From NCBI GenBank assembly GCA_903910245.1, contig CAIVYX010000334.1, forward strand, positions 1 to 5,640: a DNA stretch of 5,640 bases, written 5' to 3'. Every line of letters begins with the position of its first letter. The first letter of the stretch is position 1. Source of the stretch: an uncultured Opitutia bacterium (GTDB lineage Bacteria > Verrucomicrobiota > Verrucomicrobiia > Opitutales > UBA953). This document shows positions 1 to 5,640 of this stretch, piece after piece. The notes under the pieces were generated by a model that worked only from the letters and a program-made list of their open reading frames with translations, did no database searches and had not been told where the DNA came from. The position numbers and the translations under genes were made by a program.

Positions 1-64
1 GGGACTCGAACCCACGACATTCTGCGTGTAAAGCAGACGCTCTAACCAACTGAGCTATCCATCC
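1..64 (-). tRNA. tRNA-Val (anticodon UAC), 3' end cut by window edge
   Basis: Read on the minus strand, this is a tRNA cloverleaf that supplies valine to the ribosome. The 5' acceptor strand is GGATGGA (64-58), followed by TA and a D-arm closed by GCTC/GAGC around the loop AGTTGGTTA. The anticodon stem TCTGC pairs fully with GCAGA. The seven-base loop TTTACAC puts the anticodon TAC at 30-28, which reads valine codons. A five-base variable region leads to the T-arm GTGGG-TTCGAGT-CCC. The window ends inside the T-stem, so about 12 bases are missing: the rest of the T-stem, the acceptor 3' strand and the discriminator. Whether CCA is encoded cannot be seen. The gene points away from the plus-strand cluster that begins about 100 bases later. 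Confidence 0.95.
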
Positions 65-76
65 AGAGGAAGGGTT

Positions 77-106
77 GGTATAGGGAAGCCCCCCGCCTTT
101 TGTCCA
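77..106 (-). promoter_or_regulatory. Sigma-70-type promoter of the tRNA-Val gene
   Basis: On the minus strand, TGGACA (106-101, one mismatch to TTGACA) is followed after 18 bases by TATACC (82-77, four of six matches to TATAAT). Transcription would then start near position 70, about six bases before the mature tRNA 5' end, which is a normal short tRNA leader. The match and placement are seen in the sequence; use of the promoter is inferred. The -35 box overlaps the earliest possible starts (TTG at 100, ATG at 109) of the divergent small gene, one reason to prefer that gene's later ATG. Confidence 0.6.
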
Positions 107-165
107 CTATGAAAACCGCCCCGCGGGCTTGCCCCGGCCCCGTTAGCCCCGCAATCTGCGGGCAA

Positions 166-402
166 ATGGACTCTGTCCGCCGCCAACGCATCCTGGAAAC
201 GCTCCAGTCCCTCGCCCAGCCGGGCCTCGCCAAAGAGGGTCTTTTGGAGTGCATGCGGGTACTCGATGCAGAAGTGGCCGCCCCGGAATCGGGCCTGCCG
301 GGCGACCTTGATCACTACCTACGCCGCCGCTCTTATGAAAAGGCGCTGGTCTTCCTCCAAGGCGGCACGCCGGGTGCGGGGACCTGCGGACGCGGCGCAT
401 GA
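166..402 (+). CDS. Small uncharacterised protein upstream of the SUI1 gene
   Basis: I do not recognise this family. From the ATG at 166 it is 78 residues, starting MDSVRRQRILETLQSL. It has two probable helices rich in Leu, Arg and Glu, a Pro/Gly break (ESGLPGDLDHY), a basic stretch HYLRRRSYEKALVFL, and a Gly-rich tail. No signal peptide, membrane segment or Cys cluster is visible; it looks cytoplasmic. The frame is open further upstream, with ATG at 109 (97 residues) and TTG at 100. Those starts overlap the tRNA promoter, and the added segment is Pro/Cys/Gly-rich and spans a small GC hairpin, so I prefer 166. No start has a convincing Shine-Dalgarno sequence. The stop overlaps the next gene's start (ATGA at 399-402), which suggests translational coupling to the SUI1 protein. 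That overlap and the protein-like helical composition argue that it is a real gene. Confidence 0.6.
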   Translation: MDSVRRQRILETLQSLAQPGLAKEGLLECMRVLDAEVAAPESGLPGDLDHYLRRRSYEKALVFLQGGTPGAGTCGRGA

Positions 403-734
403 GCGGCAATCCTTTCGATAAGCTGGATGGCCAGGACCTGCCGCCCGGGCCGCCCCCGAAGCCGGTCGTGCCCGCCGCCAAGGCTAAGCCGAAACTAGGC
501 AAGGTGATCTTGCAATATGAACGCGCCGGCCGCGGCGGCAAGGAGGTCACGATCCTGAAGGGGCTTTGGATCGAGTCGCAGGAGATGCGCATGCGCGAGG
601 CGCTGCTCAAGGAACTCAAGCGCGCCCTCGGCACTGGCGGCGCCCTCGAGGCCCGCGAGATCGTGCTGCAAGGCGACCGTCGCGACACGGCGAAGGCCTG
701 GCTGCTGAAGGAAGGTTTCACGACCAACCTCTGA
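399..734 (+). CDS. SUI1/eIF1-like (YciH family) translation factor
   Basis: This is a 111-residue protein with a SUI1 domain at about residues 35-108. It carries the family's marks: a strand KVILQYER, the basic loop GRGGKEVT (44-51), a central helix ending in LKRALGTGGAL (73-83), and QGDRRD (91-96) followed by a terminal helix and LLKEGF. In eukaryotes and archaea, eIF1/aIF1 polices start-codon selection on the small ribosomal subunit. The bacterial YciH homologues are proposed to act on initiation, but their role is poorly defined. The first 34 residues are a Pro/Lys/Ala-rich linker (PPGPPPKPVVPAAKAKPK) that looks disordered, so the domain itself is of normal length. The start ATG overlaps the upstream gene's stop by four bases, with only weak purine-rich sequence before it, consistent with coupled translation. 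It is followed 47 bases later by the tRNA nucleotidyltransferase gene. I am confident of the domain, not of the cellular role. Confidence 0.87.
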   Translation: MSGNPFDKLDGQDLPPGPPPKPVVPAAKAKPKLGKVILQYERAGRGGKEVTILKGLWIESQEMRMREALLKELKRALGTGGALEAREIVLQGDRRDTAKAWLLKEGFTTNL

Positions 735-781
735 TCCGCAAAACCACTCGCCTCCGGCTCTTGCGTCGGTAGGGTAGGGGG

Positions 782-2182
782 GTGCCCGACCTGCAGCCCA
801 GTCTCATCCGCCTCGACGGCGACTTCGCGCCCCTTCGACGCGTCGTCGAGCTGCTGCGCGATGCGGGCGGACGGCCGTTCCTCGTTGGCGGTTGCGTGCG
901 CGATGCGCTGATGCAGGTGCCGGTGCTTGATTTTGATATCGAGGTCTATGGCCTCGGCACACGGCAGGTCGAGGCGGCCCTGCGTAAGGGATTCGGTATC
1001 ATCACGGTCGGCGCGGCCTTCGGCGTGACGAAGCTCAAGGACTTCCCGATCGATGTCTCGGTGCCCCGCCGCGAGAACCGCACGGGCGCCAAGCACACGG
1101 ATTTCGACGTGCAGGCCGACCCGACGATGACGCCGAAGGATGCCGCAGAACGCCGCGACTTCACGCTCAACGCGATCATGTGGGATCCGTTCACGGGCGA
1201 GATCCTCGACCCGTGGGGCGGCGTGGCCGACCTTAAGGCACGTCAACTACGCCATGTCTCGGATAAGTTCGCCGAAGACCCGCTCCGCGTCCTCCGCGCG
1301 ATGCAGTTCGCCGCGCGCTTCGAATTCTCGGTCGCCCCGGAAACAGTCGCGCTCTGCGCTTCGCTCTCGCAGGCCGACCTCCCGCCGGAGCGTCTGATGG
1401 AAGAGTGGACGAAGCTCATCCTGCGAGGTCGCAAGCCTTCAGTGGGCCTGGCTTTCCTGAAGGACTGCGGCTGGACGAAGTTCTACCCTGAACTCCACGC
1501 GATGATCGGCGTACCGCAGGATCCGGAATGGCATCCCGAGGGCGATGTCTGGAATCACTCTCTTGCGTGTCTCGACGCCTTTGCGGACATCCGCGTCGGA
1601 GACCGCGACGAAGACCTGATCATCGGACTCTCCGTACTTCTGCACGATATCGGCAAGGCGACCACGACGAAGAAAGAAGAGAAGGATGACCGCTGGCATG
1701 CCTACGGTCACGAAGAAGAAAGCTTCAACCTCGCCCCGCGTTTCCTCGCGCAGATCACGAACGAGAAGAAGCTCATCGACTCCGTCCTGCCCCTGGTGCG
1801 CTGGCACGGCCAGCCGTATTACCTCCACAAGGCAGGCGCCGGCGACGCTGCTGTCCGCCGCCTCGCCAACAAGGTCGTCCGTATCGACCGCCTCTGCCGC
1901 GTGGACCTCGCTGACCGCCGTGGCCGCGGCTCCGCCAGCATGCATGGCCCTTCGCCGCATGGCGAATGGCTGGCCGAGCGCGCGGCCGCCCTGCAGGTCG
2001 CCTCGACCGCCCCGAAGAAGATCGTCCTCGGTCGCCACCTCATCGCCATGGGCCACAAGCCCGCGGGCTGGTTCTCTCAGGTCCTCGACGAGGCCTTCGA
2101 AGCCCAGCTGGACGGCGTCTTCGGCGACGAAGCCGGCGGCCTCGCCTGGCTCACGGAACGCATGTCCAAGGGCGTTGTCTAA
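782..2182 (+). CDS. cca: CCA tRNA nucleotidyltransferase (poly(A) polymerase family, HD domain)
   Basis: This enzyme would add or repair the 3' CCA of tRNAs from CTP and ATP in the cytoplasm. It is 466 residues. The N-terminal class II nucleotidyltransferase domain (about 17-155) has FLVGGCVRD (33-41) and the metal-binding pair D50/D52 in DFDIEVYGL. RRDFTLNA (124-131) is motif B and DPWGGVADL (143-151) is motif C. AEDPLRVLRAMQFAARF (164-180) is motif D, containing the template-like EDxxR (165-169). PPERLMEEW (201-209) fits motif E. A C-terminal HD domain follows, with WNHS (257-260), LLHDIGK (286-292) and GHE (309-311), as in the E. coli-type bifunctional enzyme (about 412 residues; from memory), where it gives phosphatase/phosphodiesterase activity. 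The start is GTG: an in-frame TAG at 770-772 excludes an earlier one, and AGGG at 771-774 is a well-placed ribosome binding site. A CC-adding, A-adding or poly(A) polymerase specificity cannot be ruled out by eye. Confidence 0.92.
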   Translation: MPDLQPSLIRLDGDFAPLRRVVELLRDAGGRPFLVGGCVRDALMQVPVLDFDIEVYGLGTRQVEAALRKGFGIITVGAAFGVTKLKDFPIDVSVPRRENRTGAKHTDFDVQADPTMTPKDAAERRDFTLNAIMWDPFTGEILDPWGGVADLKARQLRHVSDKFAEDPLRVLRAMQFAARFEFSVAPETVALCASLSQADLPPERLMEEWTKLILRGRKPSVGLAFLKDCGWTKFYPELHAMIGVPQDPEWHPEGDVWNHSLACLDAFADIRVGDRDEDLIIGLSVLLHDIGKATTTKKEEKDDRWHAYGHEEESFNLAPRFLAQITNEKKLIDSVLPLVRWHGQPYYLHKAGAGDAAVRRLANKVVRIDRLCRVDLADRRGRGSASMHGPSPHGEWLAERAAALQVASTAPKKIVLGRHLIAMGHKPAGWFSQVLDEAFEAQLDGVFGDEAGGLAWLTERMSKGVV

Positions 2183-2189
2183 TTTTACC

Positions 2190-2660
2190 ATGTCGCAATC
2201 TACCGCTGGTGTCCCGGAACTCCTCGTCGGTCAGCCCGACTGGCATGCCGTGCTGGTCAAGGTGCTGGAGAACTTCGCCTGCGTCACGGGTACGATTCAT
2301 CGCACCGATTCGTCCACGGGGCTGCTCATGCTGCTCACCCAGCATGGCATCCCGCCGCACGTGCTGCCGATGCTGCTGCCGAAGATCGACAATATCCCGT
2401 TCGGCAAGGGCATCGCTGGTTGCGCGGCGCAGCGCAAGGAAGCCGTCCAGCTCTGCAATCTTCAGGAGGACCTCGGTGGCGTCGCCAAGCCCGACGCTCA
2501 GAAGACGAACGTCCAAGGTGCTCTCGCCGTCCCGATTGTCGGCGCCGACGGCAAGGTCCTCGGCGTGCTCGGCATCGGCAAGATGCAGCCCTACGAATTC
2601 AATGACAGCGAGGTCGCGGAACTGAATTCCGTCGCGGTCTTGATTTCTGCGAGGCTGTGA
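2190..2660 (+). CDS. Small stand-alone GAF-domain protein
   Basis: This is a 156-residue protein that is essentially one GAF domain (about residues 18-155), a fold that often binds cyclic nucleotides, other small molecules or chromophores. Visible hallmarks are an early strand CVTGTIHRTD (31-40), then IPFGKGIAGCAAQRKEAVQL (69-88). The core strand pair is VQGALAVPIVG (108-118) and GKVLGVLGIGK (121-131), and the closing helix is FNDSEVAELNSVAVLIS (137-153). No output domain, membrane segment or signal peptide is present, so the ligand and effect are unknown. It resembles free methionine-R-sulfoxide reductases in fold, but I do not see their three-cysteine arrangement: only C30, C77 and C89 occur, and at spacings I do not recognise as catalytic. 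The ATG lies 7 bases after the cca stop without a clear Shine-Dalgarno sequence, so translation may be coupled. The same frame is open far upstream inside cca, but the protein-like sequence begins at this ATG. Confidence 0.85.
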   Translation: MSQSTAGVPELLVGQPDWHAVLVKVLENFACVTGTIHRTDSSTGLLMLLTQHGIPPHVLPMLLPKIDNIPFGKGIAGCAAQRKEAVQLCNLQEDLGGVAKPDAQKTNVQGALAVPIVGADGKVLGVLGIGKMQPYEFNDSEVAELNSVAVLISARL

Positions 2661-2669
2661 GTCGTCTGC

Positions 2670-2692
2670 TTAGGTTCTGACGAAGAACTTAG
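2670..2692 (+). terminator. Hairpin in the convergent gap, possible factor-assisted terminator
   Basis: In plus-strand RNA, UUAGGUUCU (2670-2678) can pair with AGAACUUAG (2684-2692) around the five-base loop GACGA: nine pairs, two of them G-U. It starts 10 bases after the GAF gene's stop and faces the uvrA stop. No T-run follows, so it is not a classical intrinsic terminator, and the minus-strand RNA pairs less well because both wobbles become mismatches. An alternative stem uses CTTAGGTTC (2669-2677) with GAACTAAG (2699-2706), with one bulged base and a longer loop. The pairing is seen in the sequence; the termination role is inferred from position. Confidence 0.35.
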
Positions 2693-2709
2693 AACAACGA
2701 ACTAAGAAC
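2685..2709. repeat. Imperfect direct repeat of 11 bases at the uvrA 3' end
   Basis: GAACTTAGAAC (2685-2695) and GAACTAAGAAC (2699-2709) differ at one base and are separated by three bases. Each unit is itself partly palindromic. The second copy spans the uvrA TAG stop (2704-2702 on the minus strand) and supplies its last codons. A third related segment, CTTAGGTTC at 2669-2677, is an inverted partial copy. Nothing indicates mobility; it may be a simple intergenic repeat or part of a terminator structure. Confidence 0.5.
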
Positions 2710-5527
2710 GCTGCTCTAACGCTCGTCCCGTCGGCGATCCCTTCTGCTTGAGGAGGCCCTCGGGCAGGCCGGCATAGACGAGCTTGCCGCCTTTTTCGCC
2801 GCCTTCGGGGCCGAGTTCCATCACCCAGTCCGCCGCGAGGATGACGTCGGCGTGGTGTTCGATCACGATGAGCGTCGCGCCCGCGTCGCGTAGGCGGCCG
2901 AGCAACGCGAGGAGTTTGGCGATGTCGTCCCAGTGCAATCCGGTCGTGGGTTCGTCGAGGACGTAGAGGCGACCGGAGTGATCGCGGCGTGCGAGCTCGG
3001 AGGCGAGCTTGAGACGCTGGGCTTCGCCCCCGGAGAGGGTGTTGGCGGCCTGGCCGAGTTTGAGGTAACCGAGACCGACCTCCGCGAGGGTGCGCAGTTT
3101 CTCGGCGAGCTTGGGCTGGGCGCGGAAGACTTCGGCGGCTTCGTTCACCGAGAGTCCGAGCGCATCGGCGATACTGAGTCCTTTGAAGCGTACCTCGAGG
3201 GTCTCGCGATTGAAACGTCGGCCGGCGCAGCTAGGACAGTCGACGAAGGTCTCGCCGAGGAACTGCATGTCGAGGGCGACGGAGCCTTCGCCGGAGCAGG
3301 TCTCGCAGCGGCCACCGCGCACGTTGAAGCTGAAGCGTCCGGGGCCGTAGCCACGGGCCTTGGCGAGCGGGAGCGCGGCCCAGAGCTCGCGCATGAGGTC
3401 CATGATGCTGGTGAAGGTCGCGGGATTCGAACGCGGGGTGCGGCCGATGGGCTCCTGGTCTACTGCGGTGAACGCGGTGATCTGCTCGAGTCCATCGATG
3501 CCGGCATGACGGCCGGGCACGAACTTGGCGCCGTTGATCTTACGCGCGGCCGCAGCGGAGAGGATGTCGATGGCGAGCGTGCTCTTGCCTGAGCCGGAGA
3601 CGCCACAGACGACGGTGAGGCCGCCGATCGGGAACGAGGCGGTGACGTCCTTGAGGTTATTTTCGGTGGCGCCTTTGACGGTGAGCTGCGCCTTACCCGG
3701 AGCCTTGCGCTTCACGATGCCTTCCAGCGTGGCGCGTCCGGAGAGATAGGCGCCGGTGCGCGAAGTCGCGTGCTCAGCGCAGGCCTTGGGCGTGCCTTCG
3801 AAGACGATGCGTCCGCCATCGATGCCGGCGCCGGGGCCCATCTCGATCAGGTGGTCGGCCGCGAGCATCATATCGCGGTCATGTTCGACGACGAGGACCG
3901 TGTTGCCGAGGTCGCGCAGGCCGCGGATCGAACCGATGAGGCGTTGATGGTCGCTTGGGTGCAGACCGATGCTGGGTTCGTCGAGGACATAGGTCACGCC
4001 GACGAGTCCGAGGCCGAGCTGCGTGGCGAGGCGGACGCGCTGGGCTTCGCCGCCGGAGAGCGAACTGCACTCGCGGTCGAGGGTGAGGTAGTTGAGGCCA
4101 GCGTCATTCAGGAACGCCAGACGTTGCTCAAGCCCGCGACGGGCTTCCTCGGCAGGCATGACGCCGGGATGCGTGGCGAGCTGCTTCGTGAATTCCAGCG
4201 CGGCCGGGATCGTCATCGCCAGGAACTCGGCCATGGTCTTGCCGTTCAGGCGCAACGAAAGGGCAGTGGGGGAGAGGCGGCGGCCTTGGCAGCCGGCGCA
4301 GACGGAGCCGGCCTGAAATTGCAGCAGGCGTTGGCGGAGCGATTCGCCGGTGGTGGTACGGTAGGCGTGTTCGAGTTCGGTGAACATGCCGGTCCAGACG
4401 GTCTCGACGAGTTTGCGGCCCTTGGGCGGCGGGAGCAGGAACTTGCGCTTCGGATCGCCGTGGAGCAGCAACTCACGCACGGCCTTGGGCAGGTCGCGCC
4501 AAGGGGTCTTGAGGTCGAACGGCACCTGCTCGGCAAGCGCACGGGTGATGGCGTTGCGACGGATGAGCGTCTTGCGCGTGGCGCACTTCCAAGGCTTCAC
4601 GACGCCGTCGTGGATCGACAGCGACTCGTCGCGGATGGAGAGGCTTTCCTGGAAGCGCATCTGGCGGCCGAGACCACCGCAATCGGGGCAGGCGCCTTCC
4701 GGATGGTTGTGCGACAGCGCGCGCGGGCTGATGGGCTCGTAAGTCTCTCCGCAATGCTCGCAGGCGAGATGGAGCGAGAGCACATGCTCTTCCCAGCGTC
4801 CGTCTTTTTCTGCCAGCACGCTCGCGCGGTGGCGACCTTCGCGAAAGGCGAGTTCGAGCGAGTCGGCGAGGCGGCTGCGCTGGTCAGGGCCGGCGACGAT
4901 GCGGTCGACCACGACGTCGAGCTGCTTGGCTTCGCGCCCGGACAGGAGGCCGGCGGCTTCTTCGAGGGTGGCGACGGTGCCGTCGACGCGTACGCGGGAG
5001 AAGCCACGGCGGCCAAGGTCGGCGGTGGCTTCGAGGAGGACGGAAGGGCGGTCCTTAGCGACGGGGGCCACGACCATCAGGCGGGTGCCGGCGGGGATGC
5101 CTTCGAGGGCGAGCAGGTTGTCGTCGAGCGAGCGGCGGCGGACCGGCTGGCCGTCCTTGAGGCAGCGGCGGTCGCCGGCGATGATCCAGAGGGGGCGGGC
5201 GTGGTCGGCGATCTCAGTCAGCGTGGCGACCGTCGAGCGGGGGCTGGTGTTGCCGCCGGTTCGCTGGGCGATGGCGATGACGGGGGAGAGGCCCCGGATG
5301 AAGTCCACGTCAGGCCGGGGGGCTGAATCCAGCATGCCACGGGCCTTGGCAGAGAGGGATTCAAGGTATTGGCGGCTCCCTTCGGCATGCAGGGTGTCGA
5401 AGGCTAAGGAGGATTTTCCCGATCCACTGACCCCCGTGATGACGGTCAGCTGATAACGGGGGATGGTCAGTTCCACATCCTTGAGGTTGTGGGTGCGGGC
5501 TCCCTTGATGTGGATGGGCGGGTTCAG
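2702..5527 (-). CDS. uvrA: UvrA, excinuclease ABC subunit A (divergent; non-standard start)
   Basis: UvrA is the ATPase that, with UvrB, finds DNA damage for nucleotide excision repair. Residues below count from the GTG at 5476 (924 residues); add 17 for the CTG start chosen here (941, close to E. coli's 940). The first ABC half has Walker A GVSGSGKSS (15-23), a UvrB-binding region (about 105-235), a zinc module C239/C242/C263/C266, CxxC at 393-396, LSGGEAQR (473-480), Walker B YVLDEP (496-501) and EHD (531-533). The second half has Walker A GVSGSGKST (625-633), GRTPRSNPAT (678-687), zinc finger C724/C727/C747/C750, LSGGEAQR (814-821), LYVLDEPTTGLH (837-848) and EHH (873-875). The strand IHIKGARTHNLKDV lies upstream of the GTG and matches LTVKGATENNLKDV (598-611) in the second half, so translation must start earlier. 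The frame is open to TGA at 5629-5627 but offers only CTG 5527 or rarer codons. Divergent spots (GGNTSPRST after Q71, DHARPLWIIAG) suggest a possible UvrA paralogue. Confidence 0.9.
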   Translation of the reverse strand: MNPPIHIKGARTHNLKDVELTIPRYQLTVITGVSGSGKSSLAFDTLHAEGSRQYLESLSAKARGMLDSAPRPDVDFIRGLSPVIAIAQRTGGNTSPRSTVATLTEIADHARPLWIIAGDRRCLKDGQPVRRRSLDDNLLALEGIPAGTRLMVVAPVAKDRPSVLLEATADLGRRGFSRVRVDGTVATLEEAAGLLSGREAKQLDVVVDRIVAGPDQRSRLADSLELAFREGRHRASVLAEKDGRWEEHVLSLHLACEHCGETYEPISPRALSHNHPEGACPDCGGLGRQMRFQESLSIRDESLSIHDGVVKPWKCATRKTLIRRNAITRALAEQVPFDLKTPWRDLPKAVRELLLHGDPKRKFLLPPPKGRKLVETVWTGMFTELEHAYRTTTGESLRQRLLQFQAGSVCAGCQGRRLSPTALSLRLNGKTMAEFLAMTIPAALEFTKQLATHPGVMPAEEARRGLEQRLAFLNDAGLNYLTLDRECSSLSGGEAQRVRLATQLGLGLVGVTYVLDEPSIGLHPSDHQRLIGSIRGLRDLGNTVLVVEHDRDMMLAADHLIEMGPGAGIDGGRIVFEGTPKACAEHATSRTGAYLSGRATLEGIVKRKAPGKAQLTVKGATENNLKDVTASFPIGGLTVVCGVSGSGKSTLAIDILSAAAARKINGAKFVPGRHAGIDGLEQITAFTAVDQEPIGRTPRSNPATFTSIMDLMRELWAALPLAKARGYGPGRFSFNVRGGRCETCSGEGSVALDMQFLGETFVDCPSCAGRRFNRETLEVRFKGLSIADALGLSVNEAAEVFRAQPKLAEKLRTLAEVGLGYLKLGQAANTLSGGEAQRLKLASELARRDHSGRLYVLDEPTTGLHWDDIAKLLALLGRLRDAGATLIVIEHHADVILAADWVMELGPEGGEKGGKLVYAGLPEGLLKQKGSPTGRALEQRS

Positions 5528-5640
5528 ATGGCCGACGATAGCCCGTCCGCCCTCGGGGAGAAGGCGGAAGTGGGCGGCCGTTAATAAGTCGTCCCTTAAT
5601 CCGCTTTTACCTCTTTCGGCAAAGTGTCAGCCTGCAGGGA
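5528..5640 (-). other. uvrA leader region, no separate gene seen
   Basis: The uvrA frame stays open here for 33 codons downstream of an in-frame TGA (5629-5627). The upstream residues (RLLPEGGRAIVGH just before the CTG) do not resemble a UvrA N-terminus. No ATG, GTG or TTG occurs in that frame. Purine-rich GAGGGCGGACGGG lies about 14 bases before the CTG at 5527 and immediately before an ATC at 5539, so neither candidate has ideally spaced ribosome-binding sequence. AT-richer stretches (GTAAAAGCGGATTAAGG and GACTTATTAACGG on the minus strand) could hold a promoter, but I cannot assign -35 and -10 boxes with confidence. I saw no recognisable LexA-type operator. Confidence 0.4.

Noticed and set aside
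143..1246. 367-codon open frame on the minus strand
   Set aside because: It runs antisense across three plus-strand genes, two of which carry clear family motifs. Its composition is Arg/Pro/Ser-rich without a domain.
1686..2189. Upstream in-frame extension of the GAF gene inside cca
   Set aside because: The extension is Arg/Ser/Pro-rich shadow sequence over the HD domain of cca. The recognisable protein begins at the ATG at 2190.
2940..2960. GTGGGTTCG string resembling a T-arm
   Set aside because: It encodes, on the minus strand, the second Walker B segment DEPTTG of UvrA; no tRNA arms flank it.
3419..3436. tRNA T-arm-like string GGGATTCGAACG
   Set aside because: It is the antisense of the conserved UvrA RSNPA codons, and no cloverleaf surrounds it.
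3770..5326. 518-codon open frame on the plus strand opposite uvrA
   Set aside because: It is antisense to a clear UvrA with all motifs intact. Its protein is low-complexity, Ala/Gly/Glu-rich with no recognisable domain, as expected for a shadow frame in GC-rich DNA.
5631..5638. Palindrome CCTGCAGG near the right edge
   Set aside because: An eight-base palindrome is expected by chance in GC-rich DNA, and it has no second copy or context suggesting an operator.
1..5640. Search for CRISPR arrays, insertion sequences, attachment sites, toxin-antitoxin or defence genes
   Set aside because: I saw no regularly spaced repeats, transposase or integrase motifs, or terminal inverted repeats. A tRNA gene is present, but its 3' end, where integration would occur, lies outside the window.

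Overview
This window reads as an ordinary chromosomal housekeeping segment of a GC-rich bacterium (third codon positions are mostly G or C). Two features hint at the Verrucomicrobiota/Planctomycetota neighbourhood, perhaps Opitutae: a bacterial SUI1 (eIF1/YciH-like) protein, and a divergent full-length UvrA. This placement is an inference from family resemblance and was not tested by any search.

Layout: a tRNA-Val gene (anticodon UAC) lies on the minus strand at the left edge, cut off by the window start, with a good sigma-70-type promoter just upstream of it. Divergent from it, four genes run on the plus strand with tight spacing: a small uncharacterised protein (about 166-402), a SUI1-domain protein (399-734, overlapping the previous gene by ATGA), a CCA tRNA nucleotidyltransferase/poly(A) polymerase-family enzyme with a C-terminal HD domain (782-2182), and a small stand-alone GAF-domain protein (2190-2660). 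A 41-bp convergent gap holding a hairpin and short repeats separates them from a uvrA gene on the minus strand (2702 to about 5527), which fills the right half. The last 113 bases are the uvrA leader, with no other gene seen.

Functionally the left half is weighted to translation: a tRNA, a translation-initiation-factor-like protein and a tRNA 3'-end enzyme. The right half is nucleotide excision repair. The plus-strand genes are close enough to be one operon, but this is inferred from spacing only.

I see no mobile element, CRISPR array, toxin-antitoxin pair or defence system, and no strong candidate for a new biological system. The most interesting observation is the uvrA start. The conserved N-terminal strand of the first ABC half is encoded upstream of the first conventional start codon (GTG at 5476). 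The open frame upstream of it contains no ATG, GTG or TTG, which points to a rare start such as CTG at 5527, or to a local sequence problem.
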